A stretch of 64,000 nucleotides of DNA from contig BBXU01002253.1 of assembly GCA_001598975.1 (NCBI GenBank), positions 31,685 through 95,684 of the forward strand, written 5' to 3'. Position numbers and translations under genes: made by a program. Each line of letters begins with the position of its first letter. The stretch's first letter is position 1. Of the stretch, positions 36,478 to 50,900 are shown one piece after another. Source of the DNA: Parachlorella kessleri (lineage: Eukaryota > Chlorophyta > Trebouxiophyceae > Chlorellales > Chlorellaceae). The notes beneath the pieces are model-generated. The model was not told the origin of the DNA and did no database searches. It worked only from the letters and a program-made list of their open reading frames with translations.

Positions 36478-39400
36478 TCAAGACGCAGCAGTATATGTGT
36501 AATACTGCTGCATGCCCATCAGTATCTCCACGACCTTGCCGCTCAGCCAGCCAGCCAGCGGTAGCCGCCCGATCAGGCCCTGCCACTTGTTCACCGCAGG
36601 GCCGGTGTACCGGCAGAACAGCGGGTCGCGCAGCAGGTAGTAGATGAGTAGCAGCTTCCGCCGTGTTAGCTCGTCCTTCTCATCAGCAGTCCACCTGGCA
36701 GCGCCAGACAGATCATGTAGGTAAGACCCGGGGGTGTAGAACACATCCATGTAATGGTGCAACCAGTGCGTCCACTACTGGCGTGCAAGCCAGGAGCCAG
36801 CTGCCGCCATCAGCCAAGGGCAGGAGAGCGCCCGGATAGGACCCAGCCAGTGCAGGATGGGACCAATTGAGACGACAGCCTGCCGCAGGCCTCAACAAAG
36901 AGAGGCGCAGTAGTGCTCTCCCATGTCATTCGAACAAAAACTCCTACTGACCTCATTCCATAGCCCTCACCTGAAGCTCTACGCGCTCATCAGAATAGTG
37001 CTCCTAGGACATAGTACCAGACTGACCCACGCCCCCTCACAGACATCCTTGGACATTAAACAACTCCTCCCCCCTCCTGCTCCTCACCTTAGCCCCTGCA
37101 AGCTCAGCAACAGCGCTGCGCTGCTGCCCTTGAGCACTGGGCTGGCTGCTGCCTGCTGTGCCGTGCCCTGCGAGAGCGCTGTGCCTGCTGAGGTCAGCTG
37201 CCAGCTCAGGAGGTCAACCCCTAGCGACGCTAGCCAGGGCCGCCACGACAGGCGTCCCCACCTGCACAGTGATTACGAAAGGTAATGTAAGATGTCAGGT
37301 GGGCTGCCAGCTCAGGAGCGGCAGTCCCACCTAGGGTTGGCTAGCATGGGCATTCACCACACGCGCCCGCACATCCGGCAATGTGAAAGACTTCCACAAC
37401 CATGCTACTGTTCCTCACTGAAGCCTCCTCCGGCCACAGCGTCACCATGACGAATGGCAAAACCCACCTTCGTAGCGCCATTGTGTACAGGAGTGGCCGC
37501 AAGATGTGCAGCAGCTCTGCTGTGACTAAGAGCCGCATCGCCAGCTTCTGCCGCCCCGCAGCCCACAGCTGGATCTCCCGCCCCGCCTCCTGCTGCTGCC
37601 CACCACCTCCCACCACCGGCATGCTGGTCACAGTGCTGCTGCTGCTGTCAGCCTGGCTGTTGGCTGCCGCGAAAGCTGCTGCTCCTGCTGCTGATGCTGC
37701 CGACGCAGCTGCAGGGGTGCTTGCTGTGTCTCCCTGCAATGAAGAGGCCCTGGGATACTGAGTTGGGCATGCCACCCAAAGTTGTTTCTTCAGACTCGGA
37801 TGGACGCAGGTTGGGTATGGCATCACACAGCACAGCTCCAAAGGGTGACCAGACGTCGTAATGTGCCAAACTTTCCACAATGGAGAAGTGCTTGCTTTGA
37901 AAGACTGCTAACTCTGCCATCTTGACCGCAAGCATCTCCTTGGATGCTGCCTCCTTGGATGCCGATCGACCTGAAGGAGTCTTCGACAACACGCCCTGCT
38001 ACGCCTGCAGTAGGATCGCACCTGCCACCAAAAGGACATTCTTGCTGCCCCAGAGCCTCCTGGGCCCTCCTGCTGCTGCTCCTTCAGGTGCTCAGGCTGC
38101 TGCCCCTTAGCTGGTTGTAAGTTGCAGTGCCGCGACCGGAACTGTGCAAAGGCGTCCACTACCTGCAGGTAGAAGGCGCATCAAGCATGTCCTATGCTCT
38201 GGCATTCCATAAAACACCACCCGCCATTGCGTCGACACGAACCCACATCACCCACGAGAGCAGCAATGATGTTCAAGCAAACTATCAGCTCGCATAATAG
38301 AAGAATTCCCCGCAATCATCAGCAACTCACGCTGCTGCAGCGCAAAAGTCATGCGCTAGCCAGACTCTTGCAAGAGTAGTGCTCGCCCAATGCCCATGAT
38401 GCACGCCACTAGACAGTCACAGTGCGATGACATGACTTGCCTGGTGTGCTTTCGCCTCCGGCGACAGCATGCTATTCAGGCCACCCCGGGGGCTGCTTTG
38501 CTCAAAGCTGGTCAGGCCTCCATTCGTCAGGATCCGACTATTAGACTTATAGAGGATGGAGAAACGTAACAACGCCCTGCAGCAATGCAGCCAAGGCTTG
38601 TTGGGTGTTGGAGCGATGTCCTGCTCATAGCAGTTTCCAAGCCACTGCCATCCATCAAGTGTGCAAGGCATCCAGAACCGTGGCCGGCAGCCCTATCGCA
38701 ACACATCATGTAAGGACAGCATGTAAGAAGTGCAAATCGTCTTTCCCATAATAGGCTCTTGCTCTCAGGGTACAACACAAAAGACCAGGGAAGCAGGTGC
38801 GCTGCTTACTTGAGGCCTTCCACCAGCATGAGCGCATCATAGCGGTTGCCCCGCCCCTGGCGCTCTAGCGTAGAAGCGCCCAGCTCCACCAGCACTTGTA
38901 CCTGCACAGCACTACCACGCAACCATCCACTGAGGCTGGTCAGACGACCTGTCCCCATGCCTAAGAGGGTGATCTCCATAAAGCTGCTTGCTGCTGAACG
39001 ACAGCTGGCGCTGGGCAGGCGTAAGCAGCGGCCCTCCGGTGGTGGTACTATGACAAAACCTACAAGCGGCTGCAATCCACAACGTATATTTCCATAAGGG
39101 CCAACAGACGTTCTACCAAGTGGATGCAGCAGTTCAGGGCTGCAGGCTCCTCCCACCTGCTGCAGGGCACCAAGCAGGAACACCAGCTCAGTGCCCTTGG
39201 CACCACCCTCGCCAGGGCACTCGTTAATTATGCTGTCGTGGAACGTGGAGACCAGGTTGATTGCTGTGTGGATGGCCTCTAAAGCAATCTCGGACTCTGA
39301 GAACCGGTCTGGGAGGAGCCATGTCAAGCTTGAGAGGCCTGCGAGCCATGTTGGATGGGTTAATCATCTAGACGTGAGTCCAGGCTACAAAACACATGTC

Positions 39401-39508
39401 ACGGCACCATCCACCAGGGAGGATTGTTTCACCTGTTTCCCAAACAGACAATAGACTGTTGTTTCGCCTGACCCAGTCCTTGTACCGGGCATACAGGGAG
39501 GCCGTCAT
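36478..39508 (-). CDS. PEX16: peroxisomal membrane biogenesis protein PEX16, 8 exons
   Basis: Integral peroxisomal/ER membrane protein that recruits PEX3 and PEX19 for peroxisomal membrane protein insertion. Exons 5' to 3': 39433-39508, 39157-39338, 38810-38901, 38441-38576, 38022-38162, 37468-37733, 37088-37261, 36478-36694; total 427 residues. It follows plant PEX16 from end to end: YKDWVRRNNSLLSVWET, SLTWLLPDRFSESEIALEA, ALMLVEGLKALLRFSILYKS, AELLHILRPLLYTMALRR, SWRPWLASLGVDLLS, KDELTRRKLLLIYYLLRDPL and the C-terminal GMQQYYTYTAAS. The middle (exons 5-6) is a Gln/Ala/Ser-rich spacer that is poorly conserved, and its exon borders are the least certain. Intron 4 is GC-AG (CAG|GCAAGT at 38440). 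Divergent from profilin. Confidence 0.93.
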
Positions 39509-40009
39509 TTGCCAGGCGCGTAAGTGATTGAATCAGCACAGCAAACCAACAGGGGTGCCCAGCTAGAGTTTCATACCCAGCCCGAGGATGATGACAAGGA
39601 AGTTGACAACGAATTAGCAATGAGGCACTACAATCAGAGCAGTACATTGAGCTTAACTGAAGGCTGTCTGGGTGAAGATGGACCATAGCTTCTTGTATAC
39701 AGCATAAGGGGTTTTGCTTTCCGTGCCCAGGTGTGTTGTGGACGAGGTGATCGGTTTATGTGGGCAGTTTGTAGTGGTGGCTTGATCTCTTGGCTGGCCA
39801 ACTTGACTGCACCCTTAGAAAGTCACACCAGGCTTTTCCTTGGCAAGCTGAAAGAGACCATCTGTGGACATGCCGCCAGCAAACTATGCACTGGCCTTTG
39901 CCCACTTGTCAGAACTAAGCTTGACTGACTTGTTGGGTGCAGGTGTTCATCCTCCTTTCCAAACTTTCAGTCATCAGCCAGGCACAGCAGAGCGACCCTA
40001 CCTTGAAAT
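39509..40009. promoter_or_regulatory. divergent upstream region of PEX16 and profilin
   Basis: 501 bases separate the two start codons and should hold both promoters. No TATA box or palindrome is obvious. Confidence 0.45.
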
Positions 40010-40813
40010 ATGAGCTGGCAGGAGTATGTGGACGACCACCTACTCTGTGAGCTGCCAGGTGGCGGCCGGCTGAAGGTTAGTGTGACGGTTAGTTTGCTGT
40101 GAGCTGTCACTTGCTACAGAGCGAAAGGCAGCTGTTGAACTGCTCCTTGCAGCGTCTGCTTTGTGCCAGTTGCCCCGATAACTTGCTCTGTGCTGTGAAA
40201 GGGCTGCGTGTGCACTTTGCTTCTGGCACAACTAGTTCACCACGTGCATTGCTGCAGGCGGCAGCCATTGTGGGTAAGGACGGCGGCGTGTGGGCGCAGA
40301 ACAATGACTTCCCAGACATCTCTGCAGACGAGGTTGCGACGCTGGTTAGGGGCCTTGCAGACTCGTCGTCACTGGCGGGTGCCATCAAGTTTGGTGGCGA
40401 GAAGTACATGCTTGTTGCCGGCGAGCCAGGCGAGGTTCTGCGTGGCAAGAAAGGCGCAGGTGCGCTGAGTTGGTGTCTCCAGGCCAGCTTGGCCAGCTAG
40501 GCTGCAATGGCAGGGGCGAGTGCAGTCCGTTTGGGAAAGCTGTAGCGCGGTGCAGTGCGTGCTTGGCCTGCTCCCTCACCATGGCCCCCTTACACTCGCA
40601 GCAGTGGCAGCTGCAGCAATGCCTTTCGTCTGCCAGCAGATGAACCACAGTAGGAAATGAAGCATGCGCTCCGGCCCTCTTGCAGGTGGTGTAACAATCA
40701 AGGCGACCAATGGCGCCCTTGTGATTGGCATCTATGGGGAGGGTGTGACACCTGGAGAGTGCAATGTTGTCGTTGAGCAGCTTGGGGACTATCTTAAGGA
40801 TCAGGGAATTTAA
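40010..40813 (+). CDS. PRF: profilin, 3 exons
   Basis: Small actin-monomer- and poly-proline-binding protein of the cytoplasm. Exons: 40010-40075, 40258-40459, 40686-40813, encoding 131 residues, the standard plant length. [15 protein letters not shown] is the conserved start with the poly-proline-binding Trp and Tyr. [45 protein letters not shown] and [15 protein letters not shown] complete the fold. Introns are GT-AG in phases 0 and 1. Nothing is missing or truncated. Confidence 0.97.
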
Positions 40814-41960
40814 AACTGGAGGCAGGGAGCATGGCAGCCTGATACAATGTCGCACTTGCTTGCCCCTTGGGCAGGTGGCAAGATTTGTTTTCCCTCGCTC
40901 ATTGACTCTGCCATCAGCAGCTCGCATGGCAGTGTGTCTGGGAGCACCTTGTAGGTGGCTGAGAGCATGAACGCATGCATTCGTGTTGAATGGTGTAGGC
41001 AGGAGAGGAGTAGTGTTTCTCAAGCTCAGGCTAGTGGCACGGTTACATGGGGAATACCGCATAAACTTGGCATTGCCTCGACATTTGCCTCGTCTGGGAT
41101 TGCACTAATGATGCGGTTGTGAGCAAAGCAGGTGAAGTCTCAATGTGTAGGTGTGAGAACAGTGAATATTGTTGCATATCTCATCCTGGCACAGCTGAGC
41201 AAGGTGCAACTGGCCGACGCAGCGCTGCGAGCCTCACAGTTGTGCCCTCCACTGGCCTAAACGGGCCGTGCACGAAATGCTTTTTGGTTGGGAGCCATCA
41301 ACCAGGTACCTTGGAATAAATAGAAGTAGAACAGGCCTGCCAGCTAGCCGGCGTGCCGGCCTTGGTGTGCATCTCATCATAATGCAGCTAGCTGCGAGAC
41401 AGGAGCAGAGCCTTGTAGTCTGAGTGGCATTTGGCGCATACCGTTACATAAATTGACTTCAGTGCTGGACAGCAAAATGATACTGCGCGAGATGCAGCGC
41501 TATAAATGAATGTCAAGTGCCACCCAGTCTCATCAGCTGACTCCACAGGCTGGGCAAGCGGAAACAAACTACTTCCAGGCATGCATACTGGGAGCAAGAC
41601 ACGAGTCACCACTGGCCTGGTTAGCACTGCTGCTACGCCAGTGCAGCTATTGAAGAGCATGGAAGGACGAGAAAGAGCAAGATCATATGCATGGCCAACC
41701 GGCACGACAGACAAACATGAGACGAAAGCAGATGCGTGGTTGGGCTTGCTGAAACAAGTGATCAAAACGGTGCCGGGTCAAAAGGACTGCCTTGGTCACA
41801 GGCCGGGTTCTGTCACACACACGCTAACATGCAAGATCACCAACCACCTCAGAGTTCTAGCCACGCAGGGGGGTTTCCAATCATTTGCAGGATCCCATGG
41901 AAGGCCCTCGGGTTTGTGCTTAAAAAACAGCAACCCAAGGCGTGGGCTGCTGGCTGCTTA
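40814..41960. other. intergenic region between convergent profilin and ABC transporter genes
   Basis: No supportable gene. It should hold the two 3' UTRs. An open frame at 41506-41964 (+) overlaps the transporter 3' end antisense and shows no family features. Confidence 0.5.
41444..41448 (-). terminator. putative TGTAA poly(A) signal of the ABC transporter
   Basis: TTACA on the + strand, TGTAA on the gene strand, about 515 bases after the transporter stop. Motif-based only. Confidence 0.3.
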
Positions 41961-44900
41961 CTAGCGCTTGAGGAAGTTGAGCCACTTGAGGGCCGCAAAG
42001 GAGGTGAAGGCAAAGCCGAAGATGAAGCCAAACAGGATAGGTATGGTCACACCTACAGCCAGTCAGCCAGATGGTTGGCAGGGTGAGCAAGCACAGCGAG
42101 CCTCACTCGCACCACGTTCGGCTTTGTAACCAGGTGAGACAGTGCAGCGCAGGGCTAGCGAAACAGACGGCCAGGTCAACGCCAACATTGACGGCACACC
42201 AGCCGGGAAGGGTCACCAGCAGAGTTGCTGCTTAGAAAACCGCAGTGCAGGAGTGACGGGATAGCCTGGAACAGGCGGGTGGATGGCTGCAGTTGGGATG
42301 ACAGGGGCAGCGTGCCACAACAGATGCGGACATGGCACCTTCTTAGTTGCCTAGTGCCACGCAACTCACCCTTCATGCTGTTCTTGAGGAAGAACTCGCT
42401 CTCCAGGAATTGCTGGATGGTCATGCTCTCTCCAGTGAGGGCTGCAGGTGCAGACAATATTTGGTGTAGTGCCACATTACATATCTAGTTATCTGGCGGC
42501 ACTCCAAGCTACATGCCAGCAGCAACGGCGCTGGACAGTTCCTCAAGTGGATGTGAATACCATCACTGACGCTGCATTGACCTTGGAAGGTAAGCAGCTG
42601 CCAAGCATCCACGTCAGGCGAGAGGCCTGGGCGCATTTATTTGTTTATTTAGTCAGTTAGTTATTCATCCACGTCATTCAGGCCACTCACTTGTGATGTA
42701 TTCATCATCAAAGTCGCCCAACTGGGTGGTGACCAGCCCATACAGGGACCACTGCAGCAGAGCCAAAATGCAGACAATCACTGCGGGTCACCTGGCGAGG
42801 CAGCGGCGGGGATCGGCAAGCAACAATTTGACAAGCAGCCCGCCAGGTCTGCAGGCACAGCTGGGCCACTCACCGAAACGGGGTTGGACCAGTAGAGCCA
42901 GATCACCCAGCCGCGCAGCTGCTGAGAGGGGATGAGGAAGCCGCAGAAGAGGTTCCAGAAGGCTGCAACATGCAAAAAAAAAAGAGCTAAGTCTGAATGG
43001 CGATGTGGTTGTTGCAGCTGCTTGCCAGTTCAAATCAGGTAGCCACGCCATGCAAGCCACGCGGGTAGCTCCACGCGATCCTGTGCGTAGCCTCACTGTG
43101 ACAATGCTTGGCTCCCCCCAGTGCCATGCTTTGTAATGCTAGCAAAAGCACTCACCAAAGAAGAAGGATGCCACCACGTTGGCGAAGGCCACGGCAGGGG
43201 TCAGACATGTGGTGGAGATGCCGAAGAAGGTCCTGCAGCGCAGGCACATGACCAGCAGTCCGTAAATAACAACTTGCAACAACAACACGCACAGTGCGCT
43301 GGCAGGGCCCTTTGCCTTCACAGCCGCCAGGCTTGATCCATGTATATCCTGGGTAAGCCATGGGACTCTCCTGACAGTCAACAGCTGCATGTGGCCTGTC
43401 CAACACTTTGTCTGACTGCTTGTAATTGCAGTTCCTGAGAAGCAGGCATGCACACACAAGGGCGGCAAGGGATGGGTTCCACCAACTCACATGTAGCACA
43501 TGGTGAGGAAGAAGAGGAACAGGAAGTAGAAGAACTTGCCAGCATCCCGGTCAAACCTGCACAGCAGGGGTAGCATGGGCATGCCTCAACCGCTTCATGA
43601 CACGTTCGGGCACTGGAATAACACCTTGGACAGTTAGTCAGGTCTCCTGCCAAGTTCACATATATATGTGTACATACTAGTCATAACCCCTTGGACGAGG
43701 AACGCAACAAGCTCTTCGAGCTAATGCATGTAACACTATATTACAAGATGAGTTATGCCGGTGCTCACCAGACCATCCAGTACACAATGGCTGCATAGAC
43801 GACGCTTTGGAAGAGGAGGTATGGTAACTCCACCGCGTGCTGCAGCAGCAGGAAAGCCGGGCAGCAGCAGTGTTGGCACACTCGGTGCCGTGGGCGCCAC
43901 GGGCAGGGCGGTTGGGAGTGAGCCTTCTGTCTAACCACAACAGAAGTGCAATAGGCATGGTAATAACGCATGCCACATAAAGAGGCGCGCCAGTTGAGGA
44001 AGGATAGCCTCGATGAGGGGTGTGGGAGCGCTTACCTGGGCTAACGAGAATGGCAGCACGTTGTAGACCCCGGCAGCGCGCTCGCGGTACATCACAGCAC
44101 GCTGGACTGCGATCAGGTGCTGTACTGACATGCAGTTGATGATACCCAGGAACAGCGTGGAGGCATACAGTACACCCATGATGTTGAGCACGCCACCGAC
44201 GGAGGTCCTGCAGCCAAAGGAGCTTGGGTAGTTGCGCACCATGCTCAGCACAGCCATGGGTTCGCAGTTCCGCCCTAGCCACTGGGACGGGCGGAAAGCG
44301 CTGTGTAACTGCTGGCCACCCATACAGACAGCGCAGCACAGCATACATTGGACAAACATATATACATGAGGAAATGATCAGCTGAAAGCATCAGGACTCC
44401 CCTGCATCACCCCCCTGCATCCAGAAGGTGGCTGCTCAGCCCAACCAGCTACCGCCTTGCTGACCTGTTGTCACCCTTACGCCAGAACATGGACCCGAAG
44501 ACAAAGCCCACCAGCAGCGTGATGCCCAGGCGGGACACATTGTAGTCGGGGCTGCACAGCAGAGCACAGGCGAAGCAGGAGAGTCACATGCCGGAAAGCT
44601 CGGAAAGATGCAGCTGGCCGAGGAGGGCTTGTGTGCAGCACGCCTGGCCCACTGCTGATGCCCTGATGACGCATGGGCAAAGGCGGCAGCTCTGCTAGGA
44701 GACGGATTGTCAGGGCGCAACACGCAGGGGTGCTTCTCTACCAAAGCATCCAAAGCATACCAGGAACTCCGCAGGGTCCGCACCTGCGCCACTGCATCTT
44801 GCTGAAGCGCTTGAAGTTAACAAGGAACTGCACAATGTCATTGGGCACGTGCTGGTCTGCAAGGGCACAAGGCGCCAGCATGACTTAGCACAAACGAGGG

Positions 44901-47900
44901 ACCACCCAGGTACCAGGAACGTGCTTCACACACGACATGATCCAGGGAGAGCGACCAAGGGAGTTTGCCAGCAGTCCCGGCATACTAATTGTTACCCAAT
45001 ATAAGGTAGGGCGCAGCCGGGACCGCACCCGATGGCCACCCTTCACCAGTAACATGCATTGCATATCATCACCCTCCTGTGCAGGCAGTACACTGGCAGC
45101 ACATCGCTACCTCCCACACCTGAATAACTGAGGGGCTTGGCGCCCTCGGGGGGCTCACTGTGCTTGGCAATCAGCTCCGCCTGTGCCCTGCAACATCCAG
45201 CCAGGGTGACACGCTGTGTGAGGGCATGGCAAGCGGTTCCTGTTTAGTTGACCAGGCAGACTTGCCCGCCCCCTCCCCAGCGCACACACACGCGGTGAGG
45301 ACACAGAAGGCCGCTGTAAGCCGGGGGCTGCCTGTGCTAAAGGCAAGGGTCAGACAAACAAACGCCCCGGAGACGGAGGTGCAGGCTGGCAGGGTTTAGC
45401 CAGTAAGTTCTTCCTGGGACAGACAACCCCCGCAAAACCCAAAGCCAAGACTGGCACCGCCGAGGGCAGTCTGCTGTTGTTGGAAACCCCAGGGATGACT
45501 CACTGGGCGCGCTCCGAGGTGGCGTAGATCTCGGAGAAGTCCACCCCCAGGGCCGCCTCCCGCCCGGGGTTGGTCTGCTCCAGCATCCAGTTGGCGGGGT
45601 TGTACCTGCGGCAGGGCGGTACAGCCAGGAGCAACGCAGGGATAACTCTCCTCTCCAATGAGATATGCGGTGTGGCAAACCATTGCCCGCTGCCCTTCAT
45701 GGACTCGATGGATGGTGGGAGGTGAGCTGCTCGCTATACCTGCTTGTAGCGCGCATGGGCAACTGTTGAACAGGTTTGAGACCCCTCGCAGCCTTGCAAG
45801 TGTAGCTCAGCCGTCTCACGATTGGCAAACAGTCAACTCCCCGCGCGCGCCCCCCCCCCCCTCCCTCCTCCCTAACACCCCGCACCAAATAGTCACCTGG
45901 GCTTGATGGAGTCTACGCCCGGGATGCTGCTGAAGTAGTTGATGAGCAGCTGCGAGTTGTCGCCCATGGGGCCCGCAAAGATGGTGCGCCCGCCGGGCTT
46001 GAGCAGCAGCAGCTCGTCAAAGGCCTCGAAAATGTCGATGGAGGGCTGGTGGATGGTGCACACCACGGTACGGCCTGTGTCCACCGTGTTACGGACCTGG
46101 AAGGAGCAACAACACAAGCAACCAGCTTAGGTAAGTATTACACTACGCCTACATTGGCATCTGCGCATGTAGATGTGCGTTAGTACAGACAGACGCTAGT
46201 GAGGGAGCCACCACAACCAAGCCACCTCCGGTTTCGGGAAGTGTGTCAGGCATCCTATGTATATGGTCCAGCCAAACGCAGCCATGACTCACCGCAGCCA
46301 TCACGATTCCAGCTGCACGAGCATCCAGGCCTGAGGTCGGCTCATCCATGAAGACGATGCTGGGGTTAGCCACCAGCTCAACAGCCTGCACAGAAAGGTA
46401 CACAAAAGCTTGCACCTTTGGAATTGATTGCAAAGTAAATTACTGCACCTGCTGCCATAAACACCAGCTCCACACCATGCACACCATGACAGGTGGATGA
46501 GTCAGAGGTCCTCCAAAGCACGGCATGTGGAGACAAGCGTCAGCGCCAGCACTGCTGACATGAGCCTTCCAACATGCAGCAAGTGGGTGCTAGTGCTGCT
46601 TTGGCCGCAAGCGCCTCCTGTCAAAGCATGCGTCAGCAGTCGATCCTACCATGGTAAGGCGCTTGCGCTGCTCCACGGACAGACCAGAGACGCCTGGGAC
46701 GCCCACATAGGCGGTACGCAGGCGGGACAGCTCCACCACCGCTAGTACCTGCGGCAACAGAGACTTGCACTGCCTGACTTGATCTGCCACAGCGGTACAA
46801 TGTATAGCACGCCGGATGTATACCACATGTGTTGTTCATATGCGACCTAGTGTCACATAGCGTGCTGCAGGGCATGCATGAAGCAAACTGCACATTGCCC
46901 TGCCCTGCACGTTCCAGCCTTCGACCCACCTCCTCCACGAATGCTGCCCGGGTCTTGGCGTCCACGGTGGTGGGCAGGCGCAGGTGGGCCGAGAAGTGGC
47001 AGGCCTCCTCCACAGTGGTCCGGGGCAGGTGGATGTCGGTCTACAGGCAAAGTAGGTGAATGGGGCAACGTCTATATATAACCCGAAGCCTTGCGGAGAA
47101 AACAGGCACCGTGCTCTTCAGTTGCTGAGGGACACAGGTGGTCAAAATTGTCCTCCAGGCTTGGTATGAGGCGCACAGGTGCGGCACAGGACACACAGGC
47201 TTCGCACTGGGACCTTTACACCTTCAGTGTCAAAACTCCAAGGCACCCGGTGCGCAATGTCCCAGGCATTGGAGCAGCTACCTTTGCTGCACACATGACC
47301 TGGGAGTGGCACTAGGCTTGCCATAGTAAAGAGTGCAAGCATGCAGCTGGGGCACACCACACCTGCTCGACATAGCCCATCACACGAGCGAAGGTTTTCT
47401 CTTCCTTGGGGTAGCCGTTCACACGCACATCGCCGGTGATGATGCCACCTGCATGTGATCAAAGGCAGGAGGTCAAACTGCCATTTCTGCGGATGCGCGG
47501 CTTCCGGTTGAGTAGTGCTGAACTGACAGGACTCGCAAATGAACCTTTCATAGGTACCCTACCATCCCTCTGCCCAGGCAACAGCGAAGCTGGACAGAGG
47601 GGCCACTGCTTGGGGAGGCCGGTATGCTCACCTGTCTTGCGGCCAGCGAGCACATCCATGAGGGTGGTCTTGCCTGCACAAAGACGCAGGCACCCATGGG
47701 GTTGTTGTTGCCCCGCCTGGCCAACGAAGACGCTCTTAGGAGCACCTCTGCCTCTACCCTCAGGGCAGCATTACCTGGCTGTCACTGAGCCCATAGCCCA
47801 GGGCACTTGCAACCCCACACCATGCGCTTCGAGGTGTCATTGGGAAGCCTGGGCCACTGGTGCAAGCGCAGACGCATGCGCCCCCGCCGTCCCCCGGGTT

Positions 47901-50900
47901 CCCTCCTGGGTTCCCCTCCCCCCTAGCTGGCCTGGCCGCAACCCTCAGCCACCCTTGCGCATGTGAGGAGAATGTGTACAGGGGTGTCACCCACCTGCAC
48001 CGCTGGCTCCCATGAGGGCGGTCAGCACCCCGGGGCGGAACACGCCATTCACGTCCTTCAGCAAGCGCAGCTGCCCCGCATGAATGCCGTCGGCCGGTAT
48101 ATCTGCCTTGCTGCGGTCGGCATCCTGCATGGAACAGAGACAAGATAGGAATCGACATTGCTGACGGTCCCAAGAAGCAGGCTGCTGCTGCGGCTGCTGC
48201 CGATGCTGGTACGGACACAGGTAGAAAGGTAGGTCTTGGATGTCAGGCAGACGGGCCTGACCTGAAGCTTACTCCCCTCCCTTTGAGAGCAGCATGCTGG
48301 GGGGGGGGGGGGGGGGGGGTCTAACAGAAGGCCGCTAAACACCAGTCACCACCAGTGGGTGCCTGTGTGGCGTAAGCACAAGCAATAACGAGAGTTCACA
48401 CTTGGATCACAGCGGATTCTTCATGCCCTCACCTGGGGCACCGGCACTGAGTAGGTGACGTCCCTGAAGGTCATGCTGAGGGGCTCGTAGGGGATGGCGG
48501 AGGTCTTGCGGTAGGTTTCGGCTGTCTGCTCCGTGAATCCCTCACGCAGGGAGGCACGCATCACAAACGAGCCGCGGTGGACCCTGCGGGGATGCGGCAG
48601 TAGCCAGCAGTAGCCGGCGGATCCAACACTGGCCCGGGTGCGCGGGTGATACATCACCTCAAATAGCTAGATATAGGTGTTACAGGTGGAAGCACCCCAT
48701 TTGCCGCATCTCACCCCATGTCATATGCACTGCCCAGCCGCAGCGCTGGTGGGTACCAGCGTGCCGCCCCCCACCCGGCCCGCCAGCATCCCGCAGGGTT
48801 CCTAGGGTGACGCACAGCCCAGCGGGAAGACAGACCCTCATCAGAGAGAGACTCACCACTCGTCATCAGCACCGTAGGTCAGCTGCTCCGGGCCGCGGGG
48901 CAGCACCGGGGCGACATGGCCCATCTCAACAGGCACGCCCGCGGGTACCACCTGCATCCCGGCATCTGTGGTCCCGGGCAGGGGGCTGGCAACAGCGACT
49001 GCAAGCACAGGCAGCCGACACGAGCTGTGGCTGGTTGAAACAGGTGCTGGGCCCATCATAGCTCCATCACGTGCCATGGGGACTGCTCTAGCACTTACAT
49101 ACTTCACCTTAGCAAACATTGCACATAAGCTGTAAAAGGAATGCCCATGCCGTATGACCCTCTACCAGCGAAGCTTGCGTCCAACAAGTACCCGCTTACC
49201 ATTCGTGGCAGCCGCGGCCTTGGGCAGGGTGGTGACGGTGTTGCCGGCAGACTCCAGGTCCAGGGAGGGTCTATGAGAAATTGAGCCGCGGGATTCCTTG
49301 AGGTCTTGGAGGGCCTCGGGGGTGATGGTCGCGGGCGGGTGCAAGGCTGCCAATATGAGCAGGAGTGAAGGAGTGAAGGGGCGAAGGGGTTAGAGATTGG
49401 GAGCAAAGGCAGAAGACAAGCAGGCGCAGAAGCTGGGTGATGTTTGTTGGGTGTCAAGGGGAGTCAAGCGAGCGGAAGGCTGCCGCCACTCAGATGCTTG
49501 ATATCAATGAAGGGGCCCTCCCCTCTTACCGTTCCCAGGCACCACGTGGTGCAAAACGAGGGCGGTCGCTTGCGTGTTGGGGGGTCCAAGCCAACCCTAA
49601 CACCTTGTCCTGTCCCGCTGGATTGCCAAGACTTACCTCCCAGGTAGGTTGTGGTGCACATAAAGCAGCAGACATTGAGGATGATGGAGCCAATGTTGTA
49701 CCCGACAGCCACCCAGCACCACCAGTAGTCGGTTTGCAGGCCCCTACAGAGCATGTGGTAACGTTGAGTCAAATTACTAACCACTGGACAGCTGTGGGTT
49801 GCCCTAAGGCAGAGGCACTGCCGAGAGAATGCAGACGGCCACTCTGCTGCTGCCTGGAGTGGCCACCTAGGGGCCTGTGAAGCAGGCTTCATTGGGTCAT
49901 CTTTCAGCATGCAAAGCAATCCATAGGCTTACCGCGTGAAGTGATCATGCGCTTTCAGAATCCTACCCCGTCCCTTAAGAAGGAGGGAATGAGGAAGGGC
50001 CCGGCAAAAGAAAAAGAAAACCAACCACGTGTGGCCCGGCATCACTCCCAAGCACACAGTGCTACCTACACCCAACTTGCAGGCCCCAGGGCACGGCAGA
50101 ACGCGCCAGGGCCCCAGGGCACGGCAGAACGCCCCAGGGCACGCGCGCTGCGCCAGGTGGCAAGGTGCGGCAGGCTTCAAACAGGCTTACCAGTTGTGCA
50201 GGATGTCGTAGCCAAGGATGGAGCTGGGGTTGTAGGGGTTAGGCACCATCCTGCACACACGCAGGCAGGGAGAGGAGCCCCAGCTGATCAGTAATGCTGA
50301 TGGTACAAGGAAACTGACTGCAAGCTTCGCATCGGTCCGACTGAGCAGGCTCTTGCAAGGCTTCTCAGTTTTCCATAGCAGGCGTATAGCTAGCAGGCCT
50401 TTACAAGGCAAAGGCCGGGGGCTGAGGCGCAACGGCTTGGCAGGTGACCACGACCTGCCTCAAGCAACAAGCCTGGCACTTACCAGTTGCCAGAGGTGAA
50501 CTCGTTAATGGCCAGGGCCCTGCACAACCAAGCACAGCGTGCGGCAGCCAGTGAGTCATCCAGGGGCTGAAGTATGGGGATGCATGGCTGTCAGGCCAGC
50601 GGACACTACCCCAGCAGCAAACGCTGGAACAGGTAGCCAGCCAGCTTCGCCAGCTGACCAGAACTCCGTCGCAACTGGCTATGCCTGTCCTGGCACGAAT
50701 GTGTCCTGAGAAGACCATCGGTAGGTGGATTTGACGCGGTATGCCTGCCATGGTGGGCGGACAGTGAGGCCCCCAGGGGGAAACCCAGCCACCAGGGGCA
50801 AGGCATAACTCATGCATGACCCAGGCAAGCAAACAGCTGTGCGGTCAAGACCCTATGGACTCGCCTGGCATTGTAGGCGAAGGGGGAGGCCCAGTAGGCG

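Noticed and set aside
37734..38021. A long open frame in the PEX16 intron as an extra exon flanked by introns of about 25 bases
   Set aside because: Introns of 25-26 bases are implausibly short, the added sequence does not resemble PEX16, and skipping it keeps phase.
50083..50142. Duplicated GGGCACGGCAGAACG segments in an ABC transporter intron as another splice-site array
   Set aside because: The copies lie inside the intron and include no donor or acceptor used by neighbouring exons.
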